A stretch of 64,000 nucleotides of DNA from Mastigias papua. Taxonomy: Eukaryota; Cnidaria; Scyphozoa; Rhizostomeae; Mastigiidae. Numbering within the stretch: the stretch's first letter is position 1; the number at the start of each line of letters is the position of its first letter. Of this stretch, positions 34,692 to 45,356 are shown piece by piece. The translations under genes were made by a program, and so were the position numbers. The DNA lies in the NCBI GenBank assembly GCA_964019165.1, contig OZ025281.1, positions 10,121,888 to 10,185,887 on the forward strand, given 5' to 3'. Below the pieces are notes generated by a model. The model did no database searches. It saw only the letters and a program-made list of their open reading frames with translations, and was not told the origin of the DNA.

Positions 34692-34703
34692 AATAATAAT
34701 AAT
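34692..34703 (+). repeat. (AAT)n, right edge of array
   Basis: Four AAT units after P4. The sequence then becomes irregular AT-rich DNA. Confidence 0.85.
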
Positions 34704-34898
34704 ATAATATGAAATTATTTAAAGTTGGTGTTTTTACATAGCTTTTAAAGAAACTAATTAAGACCAACTATTTACATACTCTAAAATATATTTATTAAAA
34801 CAAAAAAATGTACACGATGTATATAACAGCTTCACTATTTACAAATTTTACAATTGCAGTCCACTACACTCCAATTTTTTATACGTCTCTTAAAAAAG
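34704..34898. other. AT-rich filler between array and DIRS gag
   Basis: This is not present in the uninterrupted DIRS copy, where TCATTTTATGGGA directly precedes GGACGTTATGG. It must have come in with the array or a deletion. It could be the tail of another N-type element, but I cannot match it convincingly. Confidence 0.4.
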
Positions 34899-35900
34899 CT
34901 GACGTTATGGTTTCGCTGTCTCCAGCATGTTATCGCCAAAGAGATAATTAGCAATTGGTGTTTTCATGCTGCACAGTGAATGAAACCGTGGATGTATGGT
35001 CGTTTTGAGAAGATCTCGCCGACGATACGACGATTCAAGGAAAGCGTTGCCTAACAATGCAACCGAAGAGTCCAATTTTTCAATGAGCTCCTTATATAAA
35101 AGAAGGAACTTATCTGGGTGCGTATTACACTGTTGGAGCATCTCTTTAACCTGCACCATGCCAGCTAGACCCTTGGAAAGCAGGAGCTGAGAATTTTTGA
35201 AGCGTTTATCGTGCTCTTTATGCTCTCGGGGCAGTTGAGCCCATAAATCTGGGTTAACTGTAGGCACAATGAGTGCCGGACAATTTGCAGGACGCTGAAA
35301 TCGTTCTTTCAGTTTGAGGATGTCTTAGCTGAGGATCCTCTTGCGACAACAGTCCTCAACATATGTCGCTAACCCGTCAGAGATTTTCGGGCATAATGAC
35401 TCATCCTCCACAAAGTGGATAGTAGAGTTCCCTGGACATCCTGGATTGGAAGCAGGGAGAATTTCACCTTCCACGTTCTGGAAGGTAGGAACAAAGCTAC
35501 CATCGGTATATTCCGTGGATAGGTGGCTGTGGGCCATGGGAGAGGCAGGATTAGGTGCCACTGGAATAGTGTGGCCTAAGTCAAATGATCCCGAAGGAAT
35601 AGTAGATAACTGTTCTCCGCAGGAAGGTATGGTAAACTGATTCTCGGTACTGGGGACGGTCATCATAGAATTGCTGGCAGACTGAATACTACCGTCCAAG
35701 CAAGGTTTTTTAGATGGACTTACTGACTCCTTGACGAGAGAGATAAGCACTGCCATTTCGCTTCGCATGTCCGCCATTGTTGATTGAAGGCTCTCGAATT
35801 GCGCTTGCGAAGCAAATTTCCACTTCGAACCAGTTGTTTTTGCTGGTGGTTCATGTGGCTGTCCCTCTTCTTGGGCTTTTGGTGCTATATCAGAATCCAT
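34899..35900 (-). pseudogene. DIRS-like gag (copy A), one stop
   Basis: From the ATG at 35900 the protein starts MDSDIAPKAQEEGQPHEPPA. It passes a short coiled region (FESLQSTMADMRSEMAVL, around residues 35-55) and a Ser/Pro-rich middle. It reaches the conserved gag core (LATYVEDCCRKRILS, then LKLKERFQRPANCPALIV, VNPDLWAQLP, LLSKGLAGMVQVKEML). A TAG at 35325-35327 replaces a codon that is open in copy B, and the 3' end is cut at 34899 by the array. The core resembles gag proteins of DIRS-type elements, which package element RNA. It continues at 16068 and then 13156/12643. Confidence 0.8.
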
Positions 35901-36088
35901 TCCACTTTGATGGTACTTGCGTTGAATGAAGTTGTCTCGAATGGTGTCGTATGCGAGTTAGAACAAACGTTCGGAAAAAACTGAAGGGTTGGACCGCATG
36001 GAGGTATGATATACTTCTTTTGATTTGTTGCTGTCAAGAGCGAGTTAGAATAGCCAATAGGAAGGTATCTCTAGTTAGAATGTAATTA

Positions 36089-36105
36089 GCTGTGCTCTGC
36101 ACAGC
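36089..36105. repeat. perfect hairpin at the 5' boundary of the DIRS-like element (copy A)
   Basis: GCTGTGCTCTGCACAGC is a 7-bp stem with a TCT loop, 190 bp upstream of the gag start. The same hairpin is at 45340-45356. It lies near the place where DIRS-like leader sequence gives way to the diverged repeat at 36147 onward, so it may mark the element end. This boundary is inferred. Confidence 0.5.
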
Positions 36106-36321
36106 GAGCCTCGATGCGTAGAGGAGGCGAGGAAGAGTTGCTAATTCCACAGACATCCCTTTGCCTTCGCTGACGTCCGGGTCAAGTTGAACAAAGTTGA
36201 GATAAATGAAAATTGGAGAGGTTTCCGGATGGCAATATCGACGACGTGTTCTCGTTAACCCGGAAGCATCCTCGTAGACTAGGAGGGTATGGCACTCAGG
36301 CTAATATCTGGAATACCCAAG

Positions 36322-36743
36322 GCCCCGTTTACACGAACCCGGATAGGAAGCCAACCTGGAGCTGCTCGATCTATCATCAGAAAGGTTTGTAGTGTTTACA
36401 CTAACCCGGGGTAGCTTTTGTTGCAGCATCTTGACCCAGCCCGGGTCAGCTTCCCGCTGAACTTATACTTCGAAACGTATGACCTAGCTACCAAATTTGT
36501 TATATGATTTACCCGGGTTGGCTACTTCGAAGCGTTTACATGGCCCCGGGTTGAGCTGACCAGCGTTTACATGGAAAAACTCAGCAAAAAGCCAACCCGC
36601 CTCACCGGGTCAACCCTACCCCGCATAGGCGGGTTGACCCGGGTTGGCTATTGCCTTCATGTAAACGGTTGAAGAGCTTTGAATGGAGAAGGGTTGACTC
36701 TCTTCGCCGGGTTGGAGCCAACCCAGGCTCGTGTAAACAAGGC
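36322..36743. mobile_element. GC-rich MITE-like insertion with terminal inverted repeats
   Basis: The left end GCCCCGTTTACACGAACCCGG matches the reverse complement of the right end (GCCTTGTTTACACGAGCCTGG) with four mismatches. It is flanked by CCAAG and TCAAG, a probable 4-5 bp target duplication. The 422-bp interior has no frame and repeats CCGGGTT / GCCAACCC blocks in both orientations, so it can fold on itself extensively. It lies in the spacer between the two segmental duplication copies. Confidence 0.65.
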
Positions 36744-37263
36744 TCAAGACATGGCTTAAAAGCCGCTTTGCCATTTACACATTTAAAAGTGATATGACTA
36801 CCTTGGATAATTCATTTTCAATATAACACTGTAATGAAATGTCAACATCAATTATTTTGCTCACAGACAACAACACAATAGTTTGTTCTGAAGTTAATCT
36901 AAACAGAGGCACCTGAAAATATAATTCGGTAGGAAATATGTTACAATTATTAACTATTCAGCCTTTCAGGAAGAGTCCCCTTAAATAATGATGAGCTGGT
37001 TAACTGTTTGTTTTATATTTGAATGAATTTGAATGATTCCAGATGCAGCAAGCAGCACACGTCTCCTCTAACAATGAAGAGCTGTTGGCTGCATATAGGA
37101 TAAAATCTGACTATGAGTTGATATTGTATTATATGAAAGTGCCAAGGTGTCTGAAAGGTACTGTTGTTGCTGCGATGTGATTGCTTTGTAAACTGATAGT
37201 AGAAAAACAAGACATCCTGAAAGCAACAGCTAATATATGCAGTGAAATTGGGAGTGTATGGTG
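36744..37263. other. spacer between duplication copies
   Basis: No recognisable gene. It is AT-rich and ends with a short local duplication (TATGGTGATAG twice) exactly where copy B starts. Confidence 0.5.
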
Positions 37264-37997
37264 ATAGTATGGTGATAGTGGCGGCACGAGCTAGTGAAAT
37301 AAAAAGTGAACGGAAAAACATTTTAGGAATATGTCTGCAAAATTGAAATCAGTATACGTGAAGTGTGGATTTGGAGGGCCCACTCAGCAGTTCTTGTAAA
37401 GGAGAGCGTATACCGACCATACTGGGAAAATTGCTTTAACTATAGGACCTCATATCCCCGGTTTGCGGCATTATTTTGGAAAGGGAAGAGGTAAAACTTA
37501 AGAAAAATCTCTCTACTTCATAACAATGCAAAAATCTGAGTAGGAAAGAGAAATATCGCGTGCAACACCAGCTTTTGCATTGGATGTTTCATATACAGAA
37601 AAGCTTATGACGCCGTCTATGTTTCTCAAACTTATCAAAACTGATTTTCTCTCCAATGTCTATTCTCTGTTCCGCATTTTGATTGGCAATTAGGGATGTA
37701 AACAAATCAGCTGATTGGCTGAAACCATCCCCTATGTTTGTATCCACTGTGCCTTTCAGCTACTCATCATATGCTATTATGTAGCAATATTCTTCAACAA
37801 ACTGCTGACAGAAATCAGAAAGGTTAATAGAAAAATCAGACATATCGTACTACTACTACCTATTAATTTTTGCCAATATTCCTCTTGTTAATACACATTT
37901 ATCTCTTACAGGTCAATGATCGCTTCTTATAATACAAGAAGTGTTTGAATTTTATCCGCAAGATGTCTTTATCATTCACAATATTTTTATATTTCAG

Positions 37998-38132
37998 ATA
38001 TGTCAAGGGCTGAAAAGGTCGTCGTTGGTATATGTAGTTGTACAACTATAGCAGGTGCAATTGGTGGATATTATGTCCGAGGAATTGCTGGGGCTGTGTC
38101 TTTTGCTCTTTCTTTTACCTTCTTGGCTCTAG
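37998..38132 (+). CDS. host gene exon, module 2 long exon (membrane helices)
   Basis: This 135-nt exon (45 codons) lies between TATATTTCAG and GTATGG, phase 1 at both ends. With the preceding G it reads DMSRAEKVVVGICSCTTIAG, then GAIGGYYVRGIAGAV and a helix ending FLAL. It is one codon shorter than 7781-7918 through an in-frame 3-nt deletion. The substitutions T to M, K to R, S to A, M to K, I to V and L to R are all non-silent, while the flanking introns are almost identical. The change of L to R lies between the two helices. The frame is intact. Confidence 0.65.
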
Positions 38133-39160
38133 GTATGGAACATAGATAATTGTCGTATAAAAAATACTGCAATAGCTTGATATTCTTAAGTTATTCACTA
38201 TATTCGATTTATAAATGCATTTATTCTTAGTTATTGACATCAATCTGAAACTTGATTTTGTAGCTATATGAGAAAGTCATGCTTCTAGTGTCCTAACCTT
38301 CTCACTTTCAGCAATGCTAATTGACATTCTTCTTCCCTTGATCCTTACAGAATACTCTTTCACATAGTCACATCAAGTTTGATAATATATTCAGTACACT
38401 TTTAGGTCTGTTGTACTAACTGTAATATTACAATCTGACAGGAGATCATTTCCACACTTTTGCATTGTTGCAACTCATGAGTGTCTATGTCATTTTACCT
38501 ATAAATGCACAATTCTTATAGCTCTCAGAGTTTCAATATGATGAAGAATATGACGTGTCTTAATATGACTAAATGTAAAGCTGGGCTCCTCAAATCTTCT
38601 ATTCTGACCCATTGTGTCTTCTAAAGGTCTTGGAGCACTTGCTATGATATTCGTTTAGGATGAGCTATTTCACCCCTCACCACATAAAAAGTGTTGTATG
38701 AGACAAATATCAAAAGTGTTAAGGGTACCTGTGAGACAGGGGTTTAAAATGTAATTACTGTAATTGACAGGCAATAGGAGTAGGAAATACTTGGGTGTTG
38801 AAAGCACTTTTATCAGGCATTTTAGGCTTGTAAGCGATCAAATAGTTTTTAACACTACCTTTCAGTCCCCATTGGGACTAGCAGTAGTCTAACAAAAGGT
38901 CATTTTCACTTCAGTGTAATATTCAAGTTTTTATGCATGGTATACCTGCAACTAAGTGAAAACGACGACTCTACAGGCTCCAAGCAATACGTTTTTATTA
39001 CGGGTGAGATTCAAATTAAGTGAAACTGCATACATATAGCGACAGGGATGCGATTAACGCAACAAGTTAAATACAAAAGGGAATTTAATACGTATACGCT
39101 AGAGCTGGGAACTTCTAGCTATAATTTAGACTAAGTCCCTGTAATCCTGTAATCATATTT

Positions 39161-39394
39161 CTAAATGAGAACTGTGACTCTACATTGAGAGGGGCAAGAG
39201 TCTTTGCGTGAAGATTTCAAGTTGTTTTGCTTTCCTGGACCAACGTTAACAAAGAAATAATTTAAGTCAGTAGCAGTTCTCTTAGTTAGCCATTTATGAA
39301 GGACGCCGATATTATCTAACTTGGATGATATAAGACGTTTTATATTTGTCCAAACCTGGCTGTCCTTGCATAATCCTAATACGAAGCTTAGCAA
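39161..39394 (-). pseudogene. CR1/Jockey-like ORF2 fragment (copy B)
   Basis: Translates identically to 8947-9180 (VWTNIKRLISSKLDNIG and LNYFFVNVGP). It is a duplicated relic with no catalytic residues. Confidence 0.5.
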
Positions 39395-39499
39395 TATACT
39401 CCATATCGGCCAACAGGATGAATCAAATGCTTTTCAAGCAGCAGCTATTGAAATACGCTTAGAACAACAACTCTGCGACAGCTGAAAAAACTTAACAAA

Positions 39500-41345
39500 A
39501 TGTGACGCGATTTCAAGAAAAATATGTGTTGTTCATCTGTGGACGAGAATATCCACACACTGCTTCAAGTCCAGAACAATACAGGACAAATGTAAAGCCT
39601 GTGGGAAGCATATTAAATTTGAGAAATATTTTCGTTCCATAAAAAATGCATTCAAGCACATCAACCCTCTGGGACCCAACCACGACCCAGGCAAACCTTC
39701 TAACTCCAGTTCATCTGAGGAAAGCCATACGGTTAACTACGAAAGCTGTTTCATTGAATAGCCAAGAAGATGCAAAATGTGCGGGAAAAATTGGAACGGT
39801 GTTGAAACAAAGAAGCGATAAGCTGGTGTCACGGTTATGTCACTCAAGAAAGAGCGGGATGTCTACTTAGTTCGGGATCTGCCAAGAATTAGGCCTTGTT
39901 ATGCTGCATTTACATCACGTATTTACAACTACTCCCACGATATTTGTAATATGATTTTACAAACTCTTATTGGAAGACATAGGTCACTATTTGAAGAACT
40001 TGGGGAGCTAAAAGGAAAATAAATTGAACTGGCCATCGCTGAGAATGCAATCCCAGTATTCAACCTTCCCGACTCTTTCCTTTTCATGCCAAGAAGATAC
40101 TGTGAAATTGAAAGTGAATAATATGTGAATGTGAACGAAATGGATTTGGAATTGTTGATGACGATTATTATCATCTTTGTGGACCATACTCTAATGTAGA
40201 TGTTGAGCTAAGGCGATGTGATCTTCTGTGATGGCTGCGAGCGGTCTTTAAGTTGTTGTCGTATCAGAATCATGTCCAGAGAGTAATCAGCTTTGGTATA
40301 CCATATTTATCACAACTATTTAAACTAATGTCTATCTATATACATGGCTCGGCTGAGTGACATACGTCCCCGCCATTGGCTCTAAGTTGTACTCATCTCA
40401 TTTCTAACTCTAACTCTATTCCCAACTCTATTCAACTCTATTCCAACTCTCTTCCAACTCTTTCTCCAACTCTTTCTTCTTAACTTAATGCGCGAGGGCT
40501 ATATATACTTATACACACCTAATGTTGTGTCAGCAGTTTTGCTGCTAACCAGCTAATGATTACGATGCAGATTTCAATCAAAAAGAAGCATTGCGTAATC
40601 CTGGCCCTTTCTAGACTTCCCTAAACAATAGATAAGAATGCTGTGTAATGCTCGGTCATGTAGCTAATCTAACGGAATGATGACAAGGCTATATTTAAGT
40701 ATAGTGCAATGGCAATAATACTGAATCCTAAACTCGATGCTATGAAATACTATTATTTATATATGCCTCCTAACCTAATCTCGTAAACTAACTTAACCTT
40801 AAAACTAGCAATAATACTGGCTCTACCCCATAGAGCCTCGACGAAACAACTAATACAATAAACGCCAAATGGCACTCCTCAGTCTTTTCCAAGCACTGAG
40901 AGTCCAAGTGCGATAAACAACACTAAATGCAGAATACGAATGTAGACACGAGTGCTTTCGCAAGCCACTCTGTCGTTGGCCTAGTTAACAAGGTGTTAGT
41001 TTTACATAAAATCTATCCAAACATTTTGACACAAACCTATAAACTAAACTAGCAGTATTACAATACTAAAAAAGTGCAGTTGCTGAATTAATCGCCAAAG
41101 GTATTATTGAAACACCCGATAACAAAAAAGCTCAATGGGTATCTCCAGTGGTGTTTATGCCTACGCCAAATTATGCTATTCGTTTATGCATTGGCAGAAA
41201 GGTTGCAAATCAAGCAATAAAAAGCACAATATATCCTTTTCCTACTCAATAAGGTATCACTCTTTCTTTGTATTGTGTTACTGCCTTCTTCAAACTCAAC
41301 TTTAATGAAGCGCACCACGAGCTTGCTTTGCTTGTCACATTATTA
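39500..41345 (+). pseudogene. Ty3/gypsy-like gag-pol relic (copy B), split by a solo LTR
   Basis: Same relic as 9290-10150. Here the RT N-terminus reads KAQWVSPVVFMPTP without the stop seen in copy A, but other stops and frameshifts remain. The solo LTR at 40101-41062 lies between the spacer (FNLPDSFLFMPR) and the RT part. The zinc-knuckle Cys before the arginine is also altered here (TTTCGT for TGTCGT at 39631). Confidence 0.75.
40101..41062 (+). mobile_element. solo LTR, 962 bp
   Basis: The empty site is copy A at about 9885. The insert starts TGTGAAATTG and ends GTATTACA, the TG...CA ends of an LTR, flanked by ATAC on both sides (40097-40100 and 41063-41066). It has a TATA-like GGGCTATATATACTTATAC near 40497, a repeated CCAACTCTATTC/CCAACTCTTT block at 40420-40470, and AATAAA at 40857-40862. 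No internal coding region is present, so this is a recombined solo LTR of a Ty3/gypsy or BEL type element. It arrived after the segmental duplication. Confidence 0.75.
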
Positions 41346-43135
41346 CCTTCAACACGAGCATTAGTTTGTATCATAATAAAATACTCCATTATTGCACTAC
41401 ACGATCTTTTACAAGAACCTGACTCAAGGCCTGTAAGTAAAAGTTTCCTGATTTATGGCCACATTTTAGTACTAAAAATTTCTTAAAGTTTCGTAATTTG
41501 CTGAGAAAATTATTTTGAAAAGGAAAACACAACATAAAATATATTGCATTTATAGTGCCCATGAGACTTTCTTGCTTTTAAGCACACGAAACATACTGTA
41601 GTGGACACTTTAAAATTCTTCAAAGAATAAAGTGCTTCTGAAACTGTGAAAGATTGCATAGAAAGTTGGAAAGTTTCTTAACTCTCTCCTTGCAGTTCTA
41701 AACGACGTTTCTTAAATTTTAGGCTGTTAAGCAATATTTTTCTTATAAACCAGTTTCTTATTAGAAAAATGTAATGCAGCCAGTATTTCAACACGCCTTA
41801 ACTGGGTTATTGCAAGGCCTTTCCAATGTTCCAAAATACTGCTGATGGTATCATGGTATAAGGCAGGAATAGGGCTGAACAGCTCTGTTCTTAAGAACAC
41901 TCTCTCTATGAGAAGTAAGATGTATTGAATGTAGACGAGAGTACTGTATTATGCAACTAGAGTTCAATGGTGTCTTATTTATGAGTTCTGCTTCTTGGTT
42001 CAAATCGATGTCTTGAATCAGCGAAGAAGGGTATTGTAAGTCATAGTAAAGACATTGTAAGCGGATATATATGGGATTTAGGAAAGTCTTTACCCTACTT
42101 TTTGCAGTTCAAAATTGTTTTCATTCAACACAGAACTGTTCTTTCATTTTACTTATTTTATAGCTGTGATTCATAGAACTTCCATCCAGCTCAAATGTAG
42201 ACAAACAGTCCCTTGGCCCTCACATAAAATTTTATGTTGTTCCGTCTATTAAGACCACGTCAAACACCTACCATGAAAGTAGTGTAGTAGCAGTATAGTA
42301 ATTGAATTGACATATTGAAATGAAAACTTTGCTTTCTTCAGCCCTCACAAATTCATAGCAGACCCGAACAGCGTGTAACGTCCTGGGTTGAAGTCGTGTA
42401 CAGTACAAGTTGTGTTGGATGTCATATGTGATTGTGAATTGTGTTTCCTGTCTCCATGTTGGTGTTACTGTACAGTCTCCTTGCAATGTCGTGCTATGTT
42501 TAATTACGAATGGTTTAAGTGATTTTTATCTGTATTGTGTTACCGTACGATTTATTATATTATCGAATGACTCCATATGATTAGTTTAGTTAGATTACAT
42601 ACTCGCATAGAAAGAAGTCGTGTTTTGTTGCGCTTGTCTGAGCTTAGGCTTCTGGGCCTAAGCGTGTCCCCTCAACGCTATCAAAAGAACCCCAAATCGT
42701 TACAAGCGGCTCAAGTACACTGCAGTCCAGAAAACATTGGGATGGCGATAAGCGAGGGGATTGAATAGACTGAAAGTAAATAACAGGGAGATTACAAAGA
42801 AAGGGGATTTAGAAATGGTTTCCAATGCCCGGGTTTTAGCAACATACCTTTAGTGGTTGAGGTGCTGTAGCCTTTTCTTTCCGCTCGTACGTAACTGAGT
42901 GAGCGATAAGGAAACTCAAAATTATGCATGCAGTTTGCTTAAACAATAAACAATGGGAAAAATGTCTTACAACGAGATAAGACAACGCCCTTCTGACAAT
43001 AAAATAATAAACGGGGATTGGGGAGGGGTATTGAAGTAAGAGCATCTTGCTACACAACTTTTGCAAAGATAAATAGTTAGATATACTTAAACAATTTCAA
43101 CAATACCATTTGCAACATTGTACTTTTTTTTTCAG

Positions 43136-43168
43136 CTGTATGTGACTTCCTGTTGTGTCCTCTCAAAG
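43136..43168 (+). CDS. host gene exon, module 2 short exon
   Basis: 33 nt between TTTTTTTTCAG and GTAAAG, phase 1 at both ends, encoding AVCDFLLCPLK with the preceding G. Six of 33 positions differ from 11957-11989 and no difference is silent. Flanking intron sequence within a few hundred bases is also less similar here (around 90 percent) than in the 7-11.9 kb part, so part of the excess may reflect an older or unconverted tract. It completes the last helix of module 2. Confidence 0.55.
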
Positions 43169-43236
43169 GTAAAGGTATATTTCATGCATTCAATTGTATT
43201 TGACGTTTTGATAATGAAATATGGCAGTAAGTGGTC

Positions 43237-44002
43237 TTACTGTACCAGAGTTTGTACGAAACTCTCCACGCACTGGATTAGACTACCCATGCTTGTAGAA
43301 TGGGTACAGTGAATGCCCTCACGACCCAATAGTGAGAAAACTGACTTCATGGTCTTGGTGAAATAAAATGGAGCTAAACTTAATCCGTAGCATAGGCATT
43401 GAAATTTGTATAGGGTGTTACGCCATATGAACCTTAGATATTTACGATGGCGTTTCGCAATTGGCAAGGAAAAGTAAGCATCTTGCAGATCCATAAAAGT
43501 CATAAAGGCATTCCGTTTAATGAGGGGTAAAATTGTAGGAATATGCTCCATTTTAAAACGCTTCTTCTCGAGGTGTCTATTAATTTCTTGAGATTAATGA
43601 TCGTTCTGAAGCCTCCAGATTTTTTCCGTCTAGTGAAAATATTAGATATGAAGTGGGATTTAGTTGGCATAACTGGGATTATAGCTCCTTTAGAAAGTAG
43701 AACCTCAATTTCTGCATCAATGCAAGATATTTCATTGTCATCAAGTTGAGGGGATGTAGCTGGGGAGCGCTGAAAAGGAGCCAAATTGAAATCAATGGGA
43801 ATGCTATTAGCAAGGTTCAAAACAAACTTATTGTGAGTGAGTTTACGCCATTTGTTAAGAAAATTTCTAGTATTGCCCGTTACCTGTTTGCCTTGAATTA
43901 TGTCTTACTGCTGTATTTCGTCTGAAATGATGGCTGGTGATGGGGTGCTGAGCGGCTCTGATAGCGGGATCTCCAGGTGTTGTTGGTGTGGCCTCGGTAG
44001 TG
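43237..44002 (-). pseudogene. DIRS-like pol start and RT fragment (copy B)
   Basis: The minus strand reads WRKLTHNKFVLNLANSIPID, then SCIDAEIEVLLSKGAIIPV and SGGFRTIINLK. After a frameshift near 43545 it continues FMTFMDLQDAYFSLPIAK and FQCLCYGLSLAPFYFTK. These are RT blocks 1 to 4 of DIRS-type elements. The YxDD block, RNase H and tyrosine recombinase are missing, and the sequence breaks off about 70 bp after host exon 43136-43168. Because the same truncation exists in copy A, it happened before the duplication. Confidence 0.8.
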
Positions 44003-45151
44003 TCAAGAGACCGCAGAAGACTGTTGTGGACGGTTAGGCGGATACTGGTTATGAAATGACGGACGTGAAATAGATGAAGAAGGTGGGCGGTTAAACGCCA
44101 AAGATCTCGTCATTTTATGGGAGGACGTTATGGTTGTCTCTGTCTCCAACATGTTGTCGCCAAAGAGATAATTAGTAATTTGCGTTTTCATGCTGCACAG
44201 TGAATGAAACCGTGGATGTATGCCCGTTTTGAGAAGATCTCGCCGACGATACGACGATTTAAGGAAAGCGTTGCCTAATAATGCAACCGAAGCGTCCAAT
44301 TTTTCAATGAGCTCCTTATATAAAAGAAGGAACTTATCTGGGTGCGTATTACACTGTTGGAGCATCTCCTTAACCTGCACCACGCCAGTTAGACCCTTGG
44401 AAAGCAGGGACTGAGCATTTTTGAAGCGTTTATCGTGCTCTTTATGCTCTCGGGGCAGTTGAGCCCATAAATCTGGGTTAACTGTAAGCACAATGAGTGC
44501 CGGACAATTTGCAGGACGCTGAAATCGTTCTTTCAGTTTGAGGAGTTCTGAGCTGAGAATCCTCTTGCGACAATAGTCCTCAACATATGTCGCTAACCCG
44601 TCAGAGATTTTCGGGCATAATGACTCATCCTCCACAAAGTGGATAGTAGAATTCCCTGGACATCCTGGATTGGAAGCAGGGAAAATTTCACCTTCCACGT
44701 TCTGGAAGGTAGGAACAAAACTGCCTTCGGTATATTCCGTGGATAGGTGGCTGTGGGCCACGGGAGAGGCAGGATTAGGTGCTAGTGGCATAGCGTGGCC
44801 TAAGTCAAATAATCATGAAGGAATAGTAGATAACTGATTTCCGCAGGAAGGTATGGCAAACTGATTGCCGTGAGGTGGATCGAGAAACTGATTCTCTTTA
44901 CTGGGGACGGTCATCATAGAATTGCTGGCAGACTGAATACTACCGTCCAAGCAAGGTTTTTTAGATGGACTTACTGACTCCTTGACGAGAGAGATAAGCA
45001 CTGCCATTTCGCTTCGCATGTCCGCCATTGTTGATTGAAGGCTCTCGAATTGCGCTTGCGAAGCAAATTTCCACTTCGAACCAGTTGTTTTTGCTGGTGG
45101 TTCATGTGGCTGTCCCTCTTCTTGGGCTTTTGGTGCTATATCAGAATCCAT
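44003..45151 (-). pseudogene. DIRS-like gag (copy B), one stop
   Basis: About 380 codons from the ATG at 45151 with a single TGA at 44813-44815 where copy A has Gly. The same order as copy A applies: N-terminal coil, Ser/Pro-rich middle, core (LATYVEDYCRKRILSSELLK, FQRPANCPALIV, LLSKGLTGVVQVKEML). A C-terminal basic and Pro-rich tail (SISRPSFHNQYPPNRPQQSS) is lost from copy A. DIRS gag usually overlaps or directly precedes pol, as here. Confidence 0.8.
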
Positions 45152-45339
45152 TCCACTTTGATGGTACTTGCGTTGAATGAAGTTGTCTCGAATGGTGTCG
45201 TATGCGAGTTAGAACAAACGTTCGGAAAAAACTGAAGGGTTGGGCCGCATGGAGGTATGATATACTTCTTTTGATTTGTTGCTGTCAAGAGCGAGTTAGA
45301 ATAGCCAATAGGAAGGTATCTCTAGTTAGAATGTAATTA

Positions 45340-45356
45340 GCTGTGCTCTGCACAGC
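45340..45356. repeat. perfect hairpin at the 5' boundary of the DIRS-like element (copy B)
   Basis: GCTGTGCTCTGCACAGC, identical to 36089-36105. The stem is kept in both copies. Confidence 0.5.

Larger units (their letters stand above)
16073..34703. mobile_element. array of eight RLE non-LTR retrotransposons in an (AAT)n tract
   Basis: The order is AAT, N1, N2, AAT, P1, N3, AAT, P2, AAT, P3, N4, AAT, P4, AAT. All P copies are on the plus strand and all N copies on the minus strand. Residual (AAT)n is visible at six of the boundaries. Both families encode a C-terminal CCHC knuckle and restriction-like endonuclease after the RT, the architecture of R2/R4/NeSL-type elements, many of which are site-specific. 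Dong (R4 clade) is a known case of insertion into TAA repeats. The array interrupts the DIRS-like element: DIRS sequence stops at 16068 and resumes at 34899. Confidence 0.85.
7047..36294 (+). repeat. segmental duplication, copy A (interrupted)
   Basis: This block is a direct repeat of 37264-45545. It starts with the shared ATAGTATGGTGATAGTGG and ends with AGGAGGGTATGGCA. Over 7047-11900 the copies are nearly identical: short frames at 8947, 10087, 11087 and 11396 translate identically to 39161, 41268, 42268 and 42577. From about 11940 onward identity drops visibly. Copy A carries about 22 kb of later insertions (12644-13137, 13157-15784, 16069-34898). It contains host module 1, a CR1-like relic, a gypsy relic and a DIRS-like element. 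Confidence 0.9.
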
